A stretch of 64,000 nt of DNA from CAVRXT01 sp049644285 (GCA_049644285.1 JBARRP010000163.1:1-64000), one strand, 5' to 3'. Positions 18,203 to 30,418 are shown, counted from the stretch's first letter. The notes: generated by a model from the letters alone, not told the origin. Program-made: numbers and translations.

Positions 18203-20317
18203 ATGAGGAATTTCCGGTTCGCAACTTTTGCGGCTGCTTTGGTTATCTTGCCTCTGGGGCTTTCCGCGCAGCAGGACCGCGTCCACGGGTCGCAGCAATT
18301 CACCGAGACGGTCGCGGGTTCTTGCGCTTTCGAGCAGGGTGCCGCGGCGCAGGCCGGCGGTCATGGTTTTGATTTGTCCAATCTGGATCGGAGCGCAAAA
18401 CCCTGCGACGATTTCTTTCAGTTCGCCGACGGCGGCTGGGTGAAGAACAACCCGATCCCGGCGGCCTATCCAAGCTGGGGAAGCTTCAACAGGTTGCAAG
18501 ACCACAACGAGGAGGTGCTGCGCCAGATCCTGGAGGAAGCAGCGAAGAGCCGCGCGGCGGCCGCGGGATCGATCGAGCAGAAGACTGGCGACTTCTACGC
18601 AAGCTGCATGGACACCGAGGGGATCGAAAAAGCGGGGCTGGAGCCATTGCAGGCGGAATTGAAGCGGATCGCGGCGCTGGGGAGCGCCGGCGATCTCCAG
18701 TCGGAGTTCGCTCGCCTGCAGACCCGGAACATCAACGTTCCTTTCAACTTCGGCGCGCTCCAGGACTTCAAGGACAGCACCAAAGAGATCGGCGCGGCAT
18801 TCCAGGCGGGGTTGGGCCTTCCGGACCGCGACTACTACATCAGAAACGATGAGAAGTCACAACAACTGCGCGACGCGTACGTCCAGCACGTCACCAAGAT
18901 GTTCGAGCTCGCGGGGGACGATGAGGCGACCGCCGCCGGGGAAGCGAAGACGGTGATGGCGCTGGAGGCGAAACTGGCGCAGGCTTCGATGACCCGGGTC
19001 GAGCGGCGCAATCCGGACAACATTTATCACAAGATGGGCCTTGCGGAGCTGAAGACCCTGACGCCGGATTTTTCCTGGGAGACTTATTTTCGCGAGATCG
19101 GATCGTCGGGAATTGATTCCGTGAATGTTGGCCAGCCGGATTTCTTCAAGCAGGTTGACGCACAGCTGAAAGAAACGCCGCTGGCCGATTGGAAGACGTA
19201 TCTTCGCTGGCATCTGGTGCACGCAGCGGCGCCGGCGCTTGCTTCAAGCTTTGTGGAGGAAGATTTCAATTTCTATGGGCGCACGCTGACAGGCACCAAG
19301 GAGATCCTGCCGCGCTGGAAGCGCTGCGTGAGGGCGACCGATCGCGAGCTGGGCGAGGCGCTCGGCCAGGAATACGTGAAGCGCGCCTTCCCGCCGGAGG
19401 CGAAAGCGCGCGCGCTCGAAATGGTTCACAACCTGATCGGCGCGCTGCGCGACGATCTTTCGACTCTCGATTGGATGGGGCCGGACACACGGAAGCAGGC
19501 CCTGGCAAAGCTGAATGCAATCGCTCTGAAGATCGGATATCCGGACAAGTGGCGCGACTATTCCGCGTTTCAAGTGATTCGCGAGTCCTATCTTGAAAAC
19601 GTCTGGCGTGGCAACGAATTTGAATTCCGGCGCGACTTGGGCAAAATCGGCAAGCCGGTGGACCGCACCGAATGGGGGATGACGCCGCCTACGGTCAACG
19701 CCTATTACAATCCTTCGATGAATGAAATCGTGTTTCCGGCGGGCATCTTGCAGCTTCCTTTCTACGACCCAAACCGGGATGATGCGATGAATTACGGCGG
19801 GATGGGAGCGGTGATCGGACACGAGATGACGCATGGGTTCGACGATCAAGGCGCCAAATTCGACGGCCAAGGGAACCTGAAGAATTGGTGGACGCCGGAA
19901 GACCTGAAGAATTTTCAGGCCCGCTCGGAATGCATCGTGAAGCAATTTGACAGCTTCGAAGTCGAGCCGGGGCTGCATGAAAATGGCAAGCTGGTCGTCG
20001 GCGAAAGCATCGCCGATCTTGGGGGGCTCACCATCGCTCGAGCTGCGTACGAGAAGACGCTGAAAGCGAAGCGGAAGCCGGCGGAGGTCGACGGTTTTAC
20101 AAACGAGCAGAGGTTCTTCCTGGCATGGGCCCAGATTTGGGCCGGGAGCGACCGGCCAGAGTTCGCGCGGCTGTTGGTGAATACGAATCCTCACCCGCTC
20201 GGCCGGTTCCGGGCGAATGGGCCACTCTCGAATATGCCCTCGTTCGCGCAGGCGTTTGGATGCGCTGAGGGCTCGCCGATGGTGCGACCCTCGGCCCAAC
20301 GCTGCCAAATCTGGTAG
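18203..20317 (+). CDS. Secreted M13-family zinc metallopeptidase (neprilysin/PepO type)
   Basis: 704 residues with an N-terminal signal (RNFRFATFAAALVILPLGLSAQ). The M13 N-domain begins at LDRSAKPCDDFFQFADGGWV. The zinc site HEMTHGFDDQGAKFDG lies near residue 540, with the third ligand in GESIADLGGLTIA about 60 residues later and NAYYNPSMNEIVFPAGILQ before it. The protein ends CQIW, the CxxW terminus typical of M13 enzymes. It would cleave peptides in the periplasm or outside the cell. Expanded M13 sets are common in Acidobacteriota. It is full length and monocistronic. Confidence 0.93.
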   Translation: MRNFRFATFAAALVILPLGLSAQQDRVHGSQQFTETVAGSCAFEQGAAAQAGGHGFDLSNLDRSAKPCDDFFQFADGGWVKNNPIPAAYPSWGSFNRLQDHNEEVLRQILEEAAKSRAAAAGSIEQKTGDFYASCMDTEGIEKAGLEPLQAELKRIAALGSAGDLQSEFARLQTRNINVPFNFGALQDFKDSTKEIGAAFQAGLGLPDRDYYIRNDEKSQQLRDAYVQHVTKMFELAGDDEATAAGEAKTVMALEAKLAQASMTRVERRNPDNIYHKMGLAELKTLTPDFSWETYFREIGSSGIDSVNVGQPDFFKQVDAQLKETPLADWKTYLRWHLVHAAAPALASSFVEEDFNFYGRTLTGTKEILPRWKRCVRATDRELGEALGQEYVKRAFPPEAKARALEMVHNLIGALRDDLSTLDWMGPDTRKQALAKLNAIALKIGYPDKWRDYSAFQVIRESYLENVWRGNEFEFRRDLGKIGKPVDRTEWGMTPPTVNAYYNPSMNEIVFPAGILQLPFYDPNRDDAMNYGGMGAVIGHEMTHGFDDQGAKFDGQGNLKNWWTPEDLKNFQARSECIVKQFDSFEVEPGLHENGKLVVGESIADLGGLTIARAAYEKTLKAKRKPAEVDGFTNEQRFFLAWAQIWAGSDRPEFARLLVNTNPHPLGRFRANGPLSNMPSFAQAFGCAEGSPMVRPSAQRCQIW

Positions 20318-20488
20318 CGCTCGGGATTTCACATTAAGTAGCGGTGAATGAGCGATGCGGAGTCGCGTTTGAAGGGCGAGGAGCTAATTGCGCGCGCGTT
20401 GCGAAACGCAAGAGTAATCTGAGCAACCACTTGCGACGGTTGACGGTGTGAAGCCAGCCGACTACACTTTTAAGTAGGCTTGGGCGCC

Positions 20489-20518
20489 TTGACGGCCGTG
20501 TTATTTTTGCGCTATGAG
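20489..20518 (+). promoter_or_regulatory. Possible promoter of the hrcA operon
   Basis: TTGACG (20489-20494) and TATGAG (20513-20518) are separated by 18 bases, with hrcA starting 20 bases further on. No CIRCE inverted repeat (the usual HrcA operator) was recognised in the 220-base upstream region. The fit is moderate. Confidence 0.35.
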
Positions 20519-20537
20519 CCTTCTTCATTGAACTGAA

Positions 20538-21581
20538 ATGCCAGCTTCCGCGCTGCAACAGAGGCGTCACCAAAAGATCCTGACGGACGTGGTGCGCACG
20601 TACATCGAAACGGGCGAGCCGGTGTCGTCGCGGACGATCGCGCGGATGCATGCCGAGCCGCTGAGTTCCGCGACGATTCGTAACGTAATGGCGGATCTGG
20701 AAGACGAAGGACTGTTGTTCCAGCCGCATACTTCCGCTGGGCGCGTTCCGACCGCGGCGGCCTATCGTTTTTTTGTGGAGCAGGTTTCGGCGCAAGCGAC
20801 GGCTAGCCCGGAAGACAGGGAGTGGATTCGGAGGGAATTGGAGTCGGCGACGACGCCGGAAGCGGTGATGGAGCGGGCAAGCCACGTCCTGGCAGCGGTT
20901 TCGCGCGGCCTTGGAATTATCATCTCGCCGCCGCTGGCGCGCACGGTGGTGGAGCATATCCGTTTTGTGCTGTTGCCGGAGACCCGCGTTCTGGTGGTGC
21001 TGGTGGCCAGTGGAGGTCTGACGCGCGACAAGGTGATTCGTCCGGAGCGCGCGCTCCGCCAGGATGAGTTGGACCGAATTTCGGAATACCTGAACCGGCA
21101 TTACACGGGCTGGACTCTCGAATCCATCCGCGCCGACTTGCACGCGCAGGTGGCACGGGACCGGGAGCGATACGACCGGCTGGCGGGTGACGCGCTGATG
21201 CTCTGCGATCCGCGACTGCTCGGGGATGATGGCGGGCGGCAAGTGTACGTCGAAGGGGCAGCGCAGTTCGCAACCTCGGCGGAGTTCACGAATCAAGAGC
21301 AGTTGCGGGAACTCCTGGCAGCGATCGAGGAGCGAGATCGACTGATCGCGCTGTTGAGCGGGTGCATCGAGGCGCCGGAGCCGGTGCACGTCGAACTGGG
21401 TGTGACGCAGATTTCAAATGCCGGGAAGCATCTGGCGCTGGTAAGCGCCCCGTACACGCGTAACGATCAGGTGCAGGGAACCCTGGGAATTTTGGGGCCG
21501 ATGCGCATGCACTATGAGCGCGTCATCACCGCGGTGGCTTTCATGGCCCAATTCTTCAGTGAAGATCTCAAGGAGAGCTAG
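20538..21581 (+). CDS. hrcA: Heat-inducible transcription repressor HrcA
   Basis: 347-residue repressor of class I heat-shock genes. The N-terminal winged helix shows QQRRHQKILTDVVRTYIETG, then SSATIRNVMADLEDEGLL and HTSAGRVPTAAAYRFFV, the HrcA signature. The C-terminal GAF-like domain ends ISNAGKHLALVSAPY, GTLGILGPMRMHYERVI. HrcA binds CIRCE and is kept active by GroEL. It begins the hrcA-grpE-dnaJ-rsmE run. No CIRCE site was recognised upstream, so autoregulation is not evident from this window. Confidence 0.95.
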   Translation: MPASALQQRRHQKILTDVVRTYIETGEPVSSRTIARMHAEPLSSATIRNVMADLEDEGLLFQPHTSAGRVPTAAAYRFFVEQVSAQATASPEDREWIRRELESATTPEAVMERASHVLAAVSRGLGIIISPPLARTVVEHIRFVLLPETRVLVVLVASGGLTRDKVIRPERALRQDELDRISEYLNRHYTGWTLESIRADLHAQVARDRERYDRLAGDALMLCDPRLLGDDGGRQVYVEGAAQFATSAEFTNQEQLRELLAAIEERDRLIALLSGCIEAPEPVHVELGVTQISNAGKHLALVSAPYTRNDQVQGTLGILGPMRMHYERVITAVAFMAQFFSEDLKES

Positions 21582-21586
21582 GAACG

Positions 21587-22171
21587 TTGACCCCTCGCAA
21601 GGACTCTGAAAAAGACGACGCCAACCTGGGAATGACGCCGCCGAATGATCCAGCACCCGGTGCAGAGAGCGCAGACGTGTCGCCGGCCGAGCAGGCGAAA
21701 AAGCTGCAGGCCGAAAAGGAAGAACTGCTGAATACGCTGGTGCGCCGTCAGGCGGATTTTGAGAATTACCGAAAGCGCGTCGAGAAGGAGCGGCACCACG
21801 ACCGCTCCCGCGGCGTCGAGGTCTTGATTGAGAAACTCCTCCCGGTCTTGGACGCCTTTGAGCGGGCCCTGGCTGCGCATGGCGACCCGGCTTATGAAGA
21901 GTATCGCAAGGGCTTCGAGCTGATTGATAAGCAGCTTCGGGACGTCCTGGCGAAGCAAGGTCTGGAGCGGATCGAGGCGGAGGGGAAGGAATTCAATCCG
22001 CATCTGCACCATGCCGTCGAGCGCGTGGAATCAGCCGACTATCCGGATGGCGCGATTCTTTCGGTTTTTCAGGCGGGGTATAAATTTCACGACAAAGTCT
22101 TGCGGCCGGCGATGGTGCGCGTGGCGGTCCACCCGGCCACGCTATCACGCGAAGCTTCCAGGGAGAATTAA
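21587..22171 (+). CDS. grpE: Nucleotide exchange factor GrpE
   Basis: 194 residues; releases ADP from DnaK during folding cycles. The long N-terminal helix (EQAKKLQAEKEELLNTLVRR) and QADFENYRKRVEKE precede the beta-domain with FNPHLHHAVERVES and VLRPAMVRVA. The start is TTG 21587: AAGGAGAG at the end of hrcA lies nine bases upstream, supporting it over the later ATG 21632. The gap to hrcA is five bases. The partner dnaK is not in this window. Cytoplasmic homodimer. Confidence 0.93.
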   Translation: MTPRKDSEKDDANLGMTPPNDPAPGAESADVSPAEQAKKLQAEKEELLNTLVRRQADFENYRKRVEKERHHDRSRGVEVLIEKLLPVLDAFERALAAHGDPAYEEYRKGFELIDKQLRDVLAKQGLERIEAEGKEFNPHLHHAVERVESADYPDGAILSVFQAGYKFHDKVLRPAMVRVAVHPATLSREASREN

Positions 22172-22180
22172 CGGGACACG

Positions 22181-23326
22181 ATGGCGACAAAGAACAACCG
22201 CGACTACTACGAAGTTCTAGGCATCGCTCGAGACGCCAGCTCCGAGCAGATCAAATCCGCCTATCGCAAAGCGGCATTGCGTTGGCACCCCGATCGCAAT
22301 CCCGAGAAGAAACACGAGGCCGGGGAGATGTTCCGCCAAGCGACGGAGGCCTACAGTGTGCTGTCGGATTCGGAAAAGCGGTCACTCTACGATCGTTACG
22401 GTCATGCCGGGGTCGTGAGCGGCGGCTTCGAATCCGGCTTCAACGCCAGCATCTTCGAGGAATTCCAGGACATCTTCGGCGACTTCTTTGGGATGCAGGA
22501 TTTCTTTGGCGCCGGACATGGGCGGCGCGGGGGCCGCGGCTCTCGGGGGCAGCGGGGCGCCGACCTGCGCTACGACATGGCGCTAAGCTTCGAAGAAGCC
22601 GCCGCGGGCGTCACAACAAAAATCAAAGTCTTGCGGCATGAAAGTTGCGAAGCGTGCCACGGCACGGGTGCGAAGCCCGGCAGCGGCATGGTCGCTTGCC
22701 AGACCTGCGGGGGCCGCGGCCAGTTGCATTATCAACAGGGATTTTTTGCGATCACGCGGACGTGTCCAGCCTGCCAGGGAGCGGGCCAGGTGATTCGCGA
22801 GGCCTGCGCGCAGTGCCGTGGTCAGGGGCGCATCGAGCGGGAGCGGACGCACGAGTTGCGGATTCCAGCAGGGGTCGATTCCGGAACGCGAGTGCGTTAT
22901 ACGAGCGAAGGCGAGCCGGGGACAAACGGCGGACCTCCGGGCGATCTGTATGTTTTTGTCGAAGTCAAGGAGCATCCCTATTTTGAGCGGCGCGGCGCGG
23001 ACCTCTACTGCACGATTCCCGTCACGATCTCGCAAGCGGCGCTGGGGGCGCGCATTCAAGTCCCGACACTCAATGGGGAAGAAGAGCTCGAAATTCCCGA
23101 AGGGACGCAGTCCGGGCAAATTTTCCGGAAGAAGGGTCGCGGATTGCCAAATCCTCATGGCGGCCGCGGCGATCTCTATGTTAACGTCCGGGTAGCGGTT
23201 CCGACGAAGTTGAGCCGCGAGCAACGGCGGCTGATGGAACAGTTAGGGCAGGTATTGAAGGCCGAGAACCGCCCCATGGAACGCTCCTCGAGCTTTTTCG
23301 ACAAGGTGAAGGACATCTTCGGGTAG
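22181..23326 (+). CDS. dnaJ: Chaperone DnaJ
   Basis: 381-residue type I Hsp40. The J domain has HPD at residues 36-38. A Gly/Phe/Arg-rich linker (FGAGHGRRGGRGSRGQRG) follows. The zinc domain has four CxxCxGxG repeats: CEACHGTG, CQTCGGRG, CPACQGAG and CAQCRGQG. The client-binding C-terminal domains complete it (NPHGGRGDLYVNVRVAVP). It stimulates DnaK ATPase and delivers substrates. It is nine bases after grpE and the third gene of this heat-shock cluster. All key residues are present. Confidence 0.95.
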   Translation: MATKNNRDYYEVLGIARDASSEQIKSAYRKAALRWHPDRNPEKKHEAGEMFRQATEAYSVLSDSEKRSLYDRYGHAGVVSGGFESGFNASIFEEFQDIFGDFFGMQDFFGAGHGRRGGRGSRGQRGADLRYDMALSFEEAAAGVTTKIKVLRHESCEACHGTGAKPGSGMVACQTCGGRGQLHYQQGFFAITRTCPACQGAGQVIREACAQCRGQGRIERERTHELRIPAGVDSGTRVRYTSEGEPGTNGGPPGDLYVFVEVKEHPYFERRGADLYCTIPVTISQAALGARIQVPTLNGEEELEIPEGTQSGQIFRKKGRGLPNPHGGRGDLYVNVRVAVPTKLSREQRRLMEQLGQVLKAENRPMERSSSFFDKVKDIFG

Positions 23327-23446
23327 TTGGCGGGTCTACACGGGGTTGGTGGCTTTTCTCGTTCCCTTCCGCACTCCGGCCGGAACTGCATCGCCAAGTC
23401 TAAATTTCTTTCGCCCAGTCAGCGGGGAGTCAAAGGAAGCCAGGGA

Positions 23447-24175
23447 ATGAGACGTAGATTCTTTGTGGAGGGATTTGAAGGTAGCGCGGCTACTGTGCGT
23501 GGAGAAACGGCCGAACATCTGGGACGAGTTCTGCGCGCCGAGCCCGGCCAGCTATATGAACTGAGCGATGGGAAAAGTGTCTGGCTGGGCAGGATCGAGC
23601 GAGTCAAGAAGTTGAACGGGAGCCACGCGGTGGAATTCGCGCTGATTGAGCCGATCGAGGTGCGCCCATCGTCGCTGCGTGTGCAGTTGCTGGTTGCGGT
23701 GGTGAAGTTCGACCGGCTCGAATGGTGCCTCGAAAAAGCCGCCGAACTTGGCGCTACCGATGTGGTGCCGCTGGCGGCGGCTCGTAGCGAAAAGCGCTTG
23801 GTTGCAGGAGCGGCGAAACGCTCCCAGCGATGGGCGAAGATTCTGGTCGAGTCGGCGCAGCAGGCGCGACGGCTGCGGCCACCTTCTCTTGAGGTCGTGA
23901 TGAAGCCTCAGGCAGCCTTTGCGGAATCGGCAGCCTCATGCAAGATCATTCTCTCCGAGCGGCCCGATGCGCGTTCCTTCCGAAGCGCGCAGATGGCGTG
24001 CGGCGGCACGTCTATTGCGTTGGCGATTGGCCCGGAGGGAGGCTGGACCGATGAAGAACTCGCCGCCGCGCGTGGAGCGGGATTCCTCGAAGCGTCTCTT
24101 GGGGAAAGCATTCTTCGAACTGAAACAGCCGTTGTTTCTGCTCTTGCGATTGTGCGCTACGCACTGGGCGAATAA
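23447..24175 (+). CDS. rsmE: 16S rRNA m3U1498 methyltransferase
   Basis: 242 residues from ATG 23447. RsmE methylates N3 of U1498 in 16S rRNA using AdoMet. The PUA-like N-terminus (RRRFFVEGFEGSAATVRGE, AEHLGRVLRAEPG) and the SPOUT knot (ALAIGPEGGWTDEELAAAR, LGESILRTETAVVSAL) are clear. DRLEWCLEKAAELGATDVVP is also typical. An upstream extension to 23327 has no similarity and was rejected. A 120-base gap follows dnaJ. The dnaJ-rsmE order is seen in many bacteria. Confidence 0.93.
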   Translation: MRRRFFVEGFEGSAATVRGETAEHLGRVLRAEPGQLYELSDGKSVWLGRIERVKKLNGSHAVEFALIEPIEVRPSSLRVQLLVAVVKFDRLEWCLEKAAELGATDVVPLAAARSEKRLVAGAAKRSQRWAKILVESAQQARRLRPPSLEVVMKPQAAFAESAASCKIILSERPDARSFRSAQMACGGTSIALAIGPEGGWTDEELAAARGAGFLEASLGESILRTETAVVSALAIVRYALGE

Positions 24176-24288
24176 GTTTCTACACCTCTGAAACTGCGGC
24201 GAGCTTTGGGGTCTTTGGCGAGAAAACTCTCTCTGGCTTTCGGCCCTTCTTTGGATTCGAGTTTTTCATAGTTGGAGCCTAAAATCTC

Positions 24289-25125
24289 ATGTCAACAAAT
24301 CCTGCTGGCGAGAATAAAATAACTCCACACGGTGAGCGGGAATCCGAAGAAGAATCCAACCATTCCAATCCGAACGTCCCGGTGACACCGACAAAACCTG
24401 AGTCGCCACCAACCAAAGCACATTATCAAATTACTTGCGCGACGGAGAAGAGTTGGTGGGACAAGTTCAAGCCATTTCTGGAAGTGGCTGGCATTGCGCT
24501 TCTTGCGATCTACACATTCTTTACAATCAAGATGTACCGTGCCAATAAACAATCTGCCGATGCAGCCAAGAGCGCGGCTGAGACCGCACACGATGCTTTC
24601 GTAAAAGGCAATCGCCCTTGGTTGGGAGTTGACGGTCCCCCAGTCGTGACCCAACCACCCACGATATTCTCGGAGGGAGGAAGGAAAAGCATCAAAGCCA
24701 GCTTTAGTTTCATCGTTCGAAATTTCGGCACCGCTCCAGCTCTTCACTATGCCGTTGATACGACCATTGTTACCAATTCCCCGCCGACTCCAGAGGGGCG
24801 TGCGAATTTCTCCGAGTTCAAACAGGCTGCCGATGCCACTTGCCGAATGGCGGACGCTGGCACTCGTCCAATTGTTCCCGGAGAAGAAGGCTCCGGACTC
24901 TATGTATTCCCTAACCAACCCATCCGCCAAGAAGTCAATAATGCGACTACTTCGCCCGCTCCAAGTCCAGCCACAGCGCTGGATATTGTCGGCTGCCTCG
25001 CATACAGCGATCAACATACAAGGATTCATTACACACGGTTTTGTTTCATGGGCAAAAGCGCTATCCGGGATACGAAAGCCGGTCAAACATTGGAGTCATG
25101 CCCCATAAACGAGAGCGCCGATTAA
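24289..25125 (+). CDS. Single-pass membrane protein of unknown function
   Basis: 278 residues. A charged, Pro/Ser/Asn-rich N-terminal 60 residues precedes one membrane helix (FLEVAGIALLAIYTFFTIKM, about residues 64-83), then an Ala-rich helix (ADAAKSAAETAHDAFVKG). A beta-rich C-terminal domain follows (SIKASFSFIVRNFGTAPALH). The N-terminus is probably cytoplasmic. Base composition is lower in GC than the flanking genes, suggesting later acquisition. No enzymatic motif was seen. Similar TM-plus-beta proteins are scattered among bacteria, but I cannot name a family. Confidence 0.6.
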   Translation: MSTNPAGENKITPHGERESEEESNHSNPNVPVTPTKPESPPTKAHYQITCATEKSWWDKFKPFLEVAGIALLAIYTFFTIKMYRANKQSADAAKSAAETAHDAFVKGNRPWLGVDGPPVVTQPPTIFSEGGRKSIKASFSFIVRNFGTAPALHYAVDTTIVTNSPPTPEGRANFSEFKQAADATCRMADAGTRPIVPGEEGSGLYVFPNQPIRQEVNNATTSPAPSPATALDIVGCLAYSDQHTRIHYTRFCFMGKSAIRDTKAGQTLESCPINESAD

Positions 25126-25223
25126 GGCTAAGGAATGCCCACAATTAGGACAGTACCTGGCTCTGGCGCGGCTTGCCCGCGGCATGGTATAAAAGCTAAG
25201 AAGGATACTCGAGAAACCGAAGG

Positions 25224-25811
25224 ATGCTTGAGAACGCTCGCGAGAACGCCTCTTCCCCCCAAGATCATCCATCTTTATTTCCGCGAGAATTGCGCGGATG
25301 GGCGCGGGATTTAGCCGTCGCCCTGAGCCTCGCGCTGGTCATCATCGTTTTCCTCTATCAGCCGGTGAAGGTGGAAGGCACGAGCATGGCGCCGCTTCTG
25401 AGCGATCAGGAGCGGATTTTCATCAACAAGTTTCTGTATCGTTTCGAGCCCATCGAGCGGGGTGATGTGGTGGTCTTCTGGTATCCACTCGATCGCTCGA
25501 AGTCGTTCATCAAACGGGTGGTGGGATTGCCAGAAGAGACGCTTGAGATTCGTCGCGGCCATCTCTTCATCGATGCTAAGGAGCTGGAGGAGCCTTACGT
25601 GCCCGCGAATTTTCTCGATGGGTCGAGTTACGGGCCCGTGCGCATTCCCCCAGACGAATATTTCGTGATGGGCGATCACCGTGACAGCTCGAACGATTCG
25701 CGTGTGTTTGGGCCGGTGCCGCGCGGCGCGATTTACGGCAAAGCCGTTTTCGCCTATTGGCCGGTGGATCACTTTGGCTCAATTTCGGCACCGACGAACG
25801 ATTCCCAATGA
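25224..25811 (+). CDS. lepB: Signal peptidase I
   Basis: 195-residue type I signal peptidase, which cleaves N-terminal signals of exported proteins at the outer face of the inner membrane. One membrane helix (AVALSLALVIIVFLYQPV) is followed by catalytic Ser54 in GTSMAPLL and the general-base Lys97 in FIKRVVGLPEE. Box E is YFVMGDHRDSSNDSR. The length fits single-TM enzymes of this class. A TATAAA lies 30 bases upstream. carA begins 18 bases after its stop, so the three genes lepB-carA-carB probably share a transcript. Confidence 0.94.
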   Translation: MLENARENASSPQDHPSLFPRELRGWARDLAVALSLALVIIVFLYQPVKVEGTSMAPLLSDQERIFINKFLYRFEPIERGDVVVFWYPLDRSKSFIKRVVGLPEETLEIRRGHLFIDAKELEEPYVPANFLDGSSYGPVRIPPDEYFVMGDHRDSSNDSRVFGPVPRGAIYGKAVFAYWPVDHFGSISAPTNDSQ

Positions 25812-25818
25812 AGCCCTT

Positions 25819-25832
25819 AGGAGGATCAACTG
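25819..25832 (+). promoter_or_regulatory. Ribosome binding site that fixes a CTG start for carA
   Basis: AGGAGG (25819-25824) is followed five bases later by CTG (25830-25832), from which the conserved CarA N-terminus is read. In that frame the nearest upstream codon pattern is TAG at 25818, and no ATG, GTG or TTG occurs until codon 86. The start is therefore CTG, or the base call at 25830 is wrong. Confidence 0.7.
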
Positions 25833-27101
25833 AGCCAGCGGCTCGCAGGTCGCGCGACCCTCGCGCTCGAGGACGGGCGAGTCTTTAGCGGGCGCGCGGC
25901 GGGCGCCCGCACCCGCCACGGCGGCGAAGTTGTTTTCAACACCAGCCTTACCGGCTACCAGGAAGTTTTCACCGATCCCAGTTATGCCGGGCAGATCGTC
26001 TGCCTGACGTATCCCCACATCGGCAATGTCGGCACGAATTCGGAGGACGTCGAGTCCTCGCGCCCGTATATCGAAGCCCTGATCGTGCGGGAATTTTCGC
26101 ACCTGGCCTCGAACTGGCGATCGAATGAATCCATCCAGCAATACCTCGAACGATTCAACGTGCCGGTCATCTTGGATATCGATACGCGGGCGCTGGTCCG
26201 GCATCTGCGCGAGGTGGGCGCTCTGCGGGGCGTGGTTGCCACGGATGGCACCGCTGGGGAGAAGCTCATCGGCGAAGCCCGCAGTCTGCCGACGATGGCT
26301 GGGCAGGAACTCGCCAGTCGCGTTACGTGCGGGCGTTCCTACGCCTGGGATCGCGGCTCGATCGATCTTGCGGCCAGCGGCAGTCAGAAGCGCGCCGAAG
26401 AGCGCTCGTCTCAGTGGCGAGAACCGGCCGTGGGCGGCGTACATCAGGCGGAACTGGGCTTTGCGGCGCGGACGGAGAGCCGCGGCGGCAGAAGACTTGA
26501 AACAGGGGCGTCAGCCGCGGAAGGGCCGCGTCGCTTCAACGTCGTGGCCTACGATTTTGGGATCAAGCAGAACATTCTCCGCCTTCTCGTCGATCATCGC
26601 TGTGATGTGACCGTCGTTCCGGCGAAAACATCGGCCGACGATGTGCTGACGCTGAAGCCGGATGGAGTCTTTCTCTCGAACGGTCCAGGGGATCCTGAGC
26701 CGATTACCTACGCGGTGGAGAACATCCGCAAGTTGATGGGGCGAGTGCCGATATTCGGGATTTGCCTCGGACACCAATTGTGCGGACTGGCGCTGGGCGG
26801 GCGCACGTTTAAGCTCAAGTTCGGCCACCACGGCTCGAATCACCCGGTGAAGAATCTGCTGACGCAGAAGGTGGAAATCACGGCGCAGAATCACGGGTTC
26901 GTGGTGGACCCGGAGTCGCTGCCTTCGAGCGAGGTCGAGATTACGCACGTGAATTTGAACGATCATACAAACGAGGGCATGCGCCATCGTTCGCTGCCAT
27001 TGTTCAGCGTCCAGTACCACCCGGAGGCCTCGCCTGGTCCGCATGATGCGCGGTATTTGTTTGATCGGTTTGTTGCGTTAATGGCGGATTACAGGCCGTA
27101 A
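25830..27101 (+). CDS. carA: Carbamoyl-phosphate synthase small (glutaminase) subunit
   Basis: 423 residues read from CTG 25830. CarA hydrolyses glutamine and passes ammonia to CarB for arginine and pyrimidine synthesis. The N-domain has ALEDGRVFSG, GGEVVFNTSLTGYQEVFTDP and TYPHIGNVGTNSEDVES. The glutaminase domain has the nucleophile in FGICLGHQLCGLALGG and VQYHPEASPGPHDA. Without the CTG start the enzyme would lose 85 residues including the N-domain core. Between the domains (about residues 175-230) is a low-complexity Arg/Ser/Glu insertion not found in standard CarA. It ends in TAA, directly followed by the carB ATG. Confidence 0.93.
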   Translation: MSQRLAGRATLALEDGRVFSGRAAGARTRHGGEVVFNTSLTGYQEVFTDPSYAGQIVCLTYPHIGNVGTNSEDVESSRPYIEALIVREFSHLASNWRSNESIQQYLERFNVPVILDIDTRALVRHLREVGALRGVVATDGTAGEKLIGEARSLPTMAGQELASRVTCGRSYAWDRGSIDLAASGSQKRAEERSSQWREPAVGGVHQAELGFAARTESRGGRRLETGASAAEGPRRFNVVAYDFGIKQNILRLLVDHRCDVTVVPAKTSADDVLTLKPDGVFLSNGPGDPEPITYAVENIRKLMGRVPIFGICLGHQLCGLALGGRTFKLKFGHHGSNHPVKNLLTQKVEITAQNHGFVVDPESLPSSEVEITHVNLNDHTNEGMRHRSLPLFSVQYHPEASPGPHDARYLFDRFVALMADYRP

Positions 27102-30383
<3,282 letters not shown>

Positions 30384-30392
30384 CAAAGAAGC

Positions 30393-30418
30393 AGATCCCT
30401 CGCTGCGCTCGGGATGAC
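30393..30418 (+). repeat. REP-like palindromic element, copy B
   Basis: AGATCCC, TCGCTGCGCTC, GGGATGAC directly after carB. Outer stem ATCCC/GGGAT. It may mark the operon end; no T-run follows immediately. Confidence 0.7.

Noticed and set aside
20318..20537. CIRCE operator upstream of hrcA
   Set aside because: The TTAGCACTC-N9-GAGTGCTAA inverted repeat, or a recognisable variant, was not found on either strand.
26085..27101. carA starting at GTG 26085
   Set aside because: This would remove 85 conserved N-terminal residues that are clearly encoded upstream and preceded by AGGAGG; CTG 25830 is the better start.
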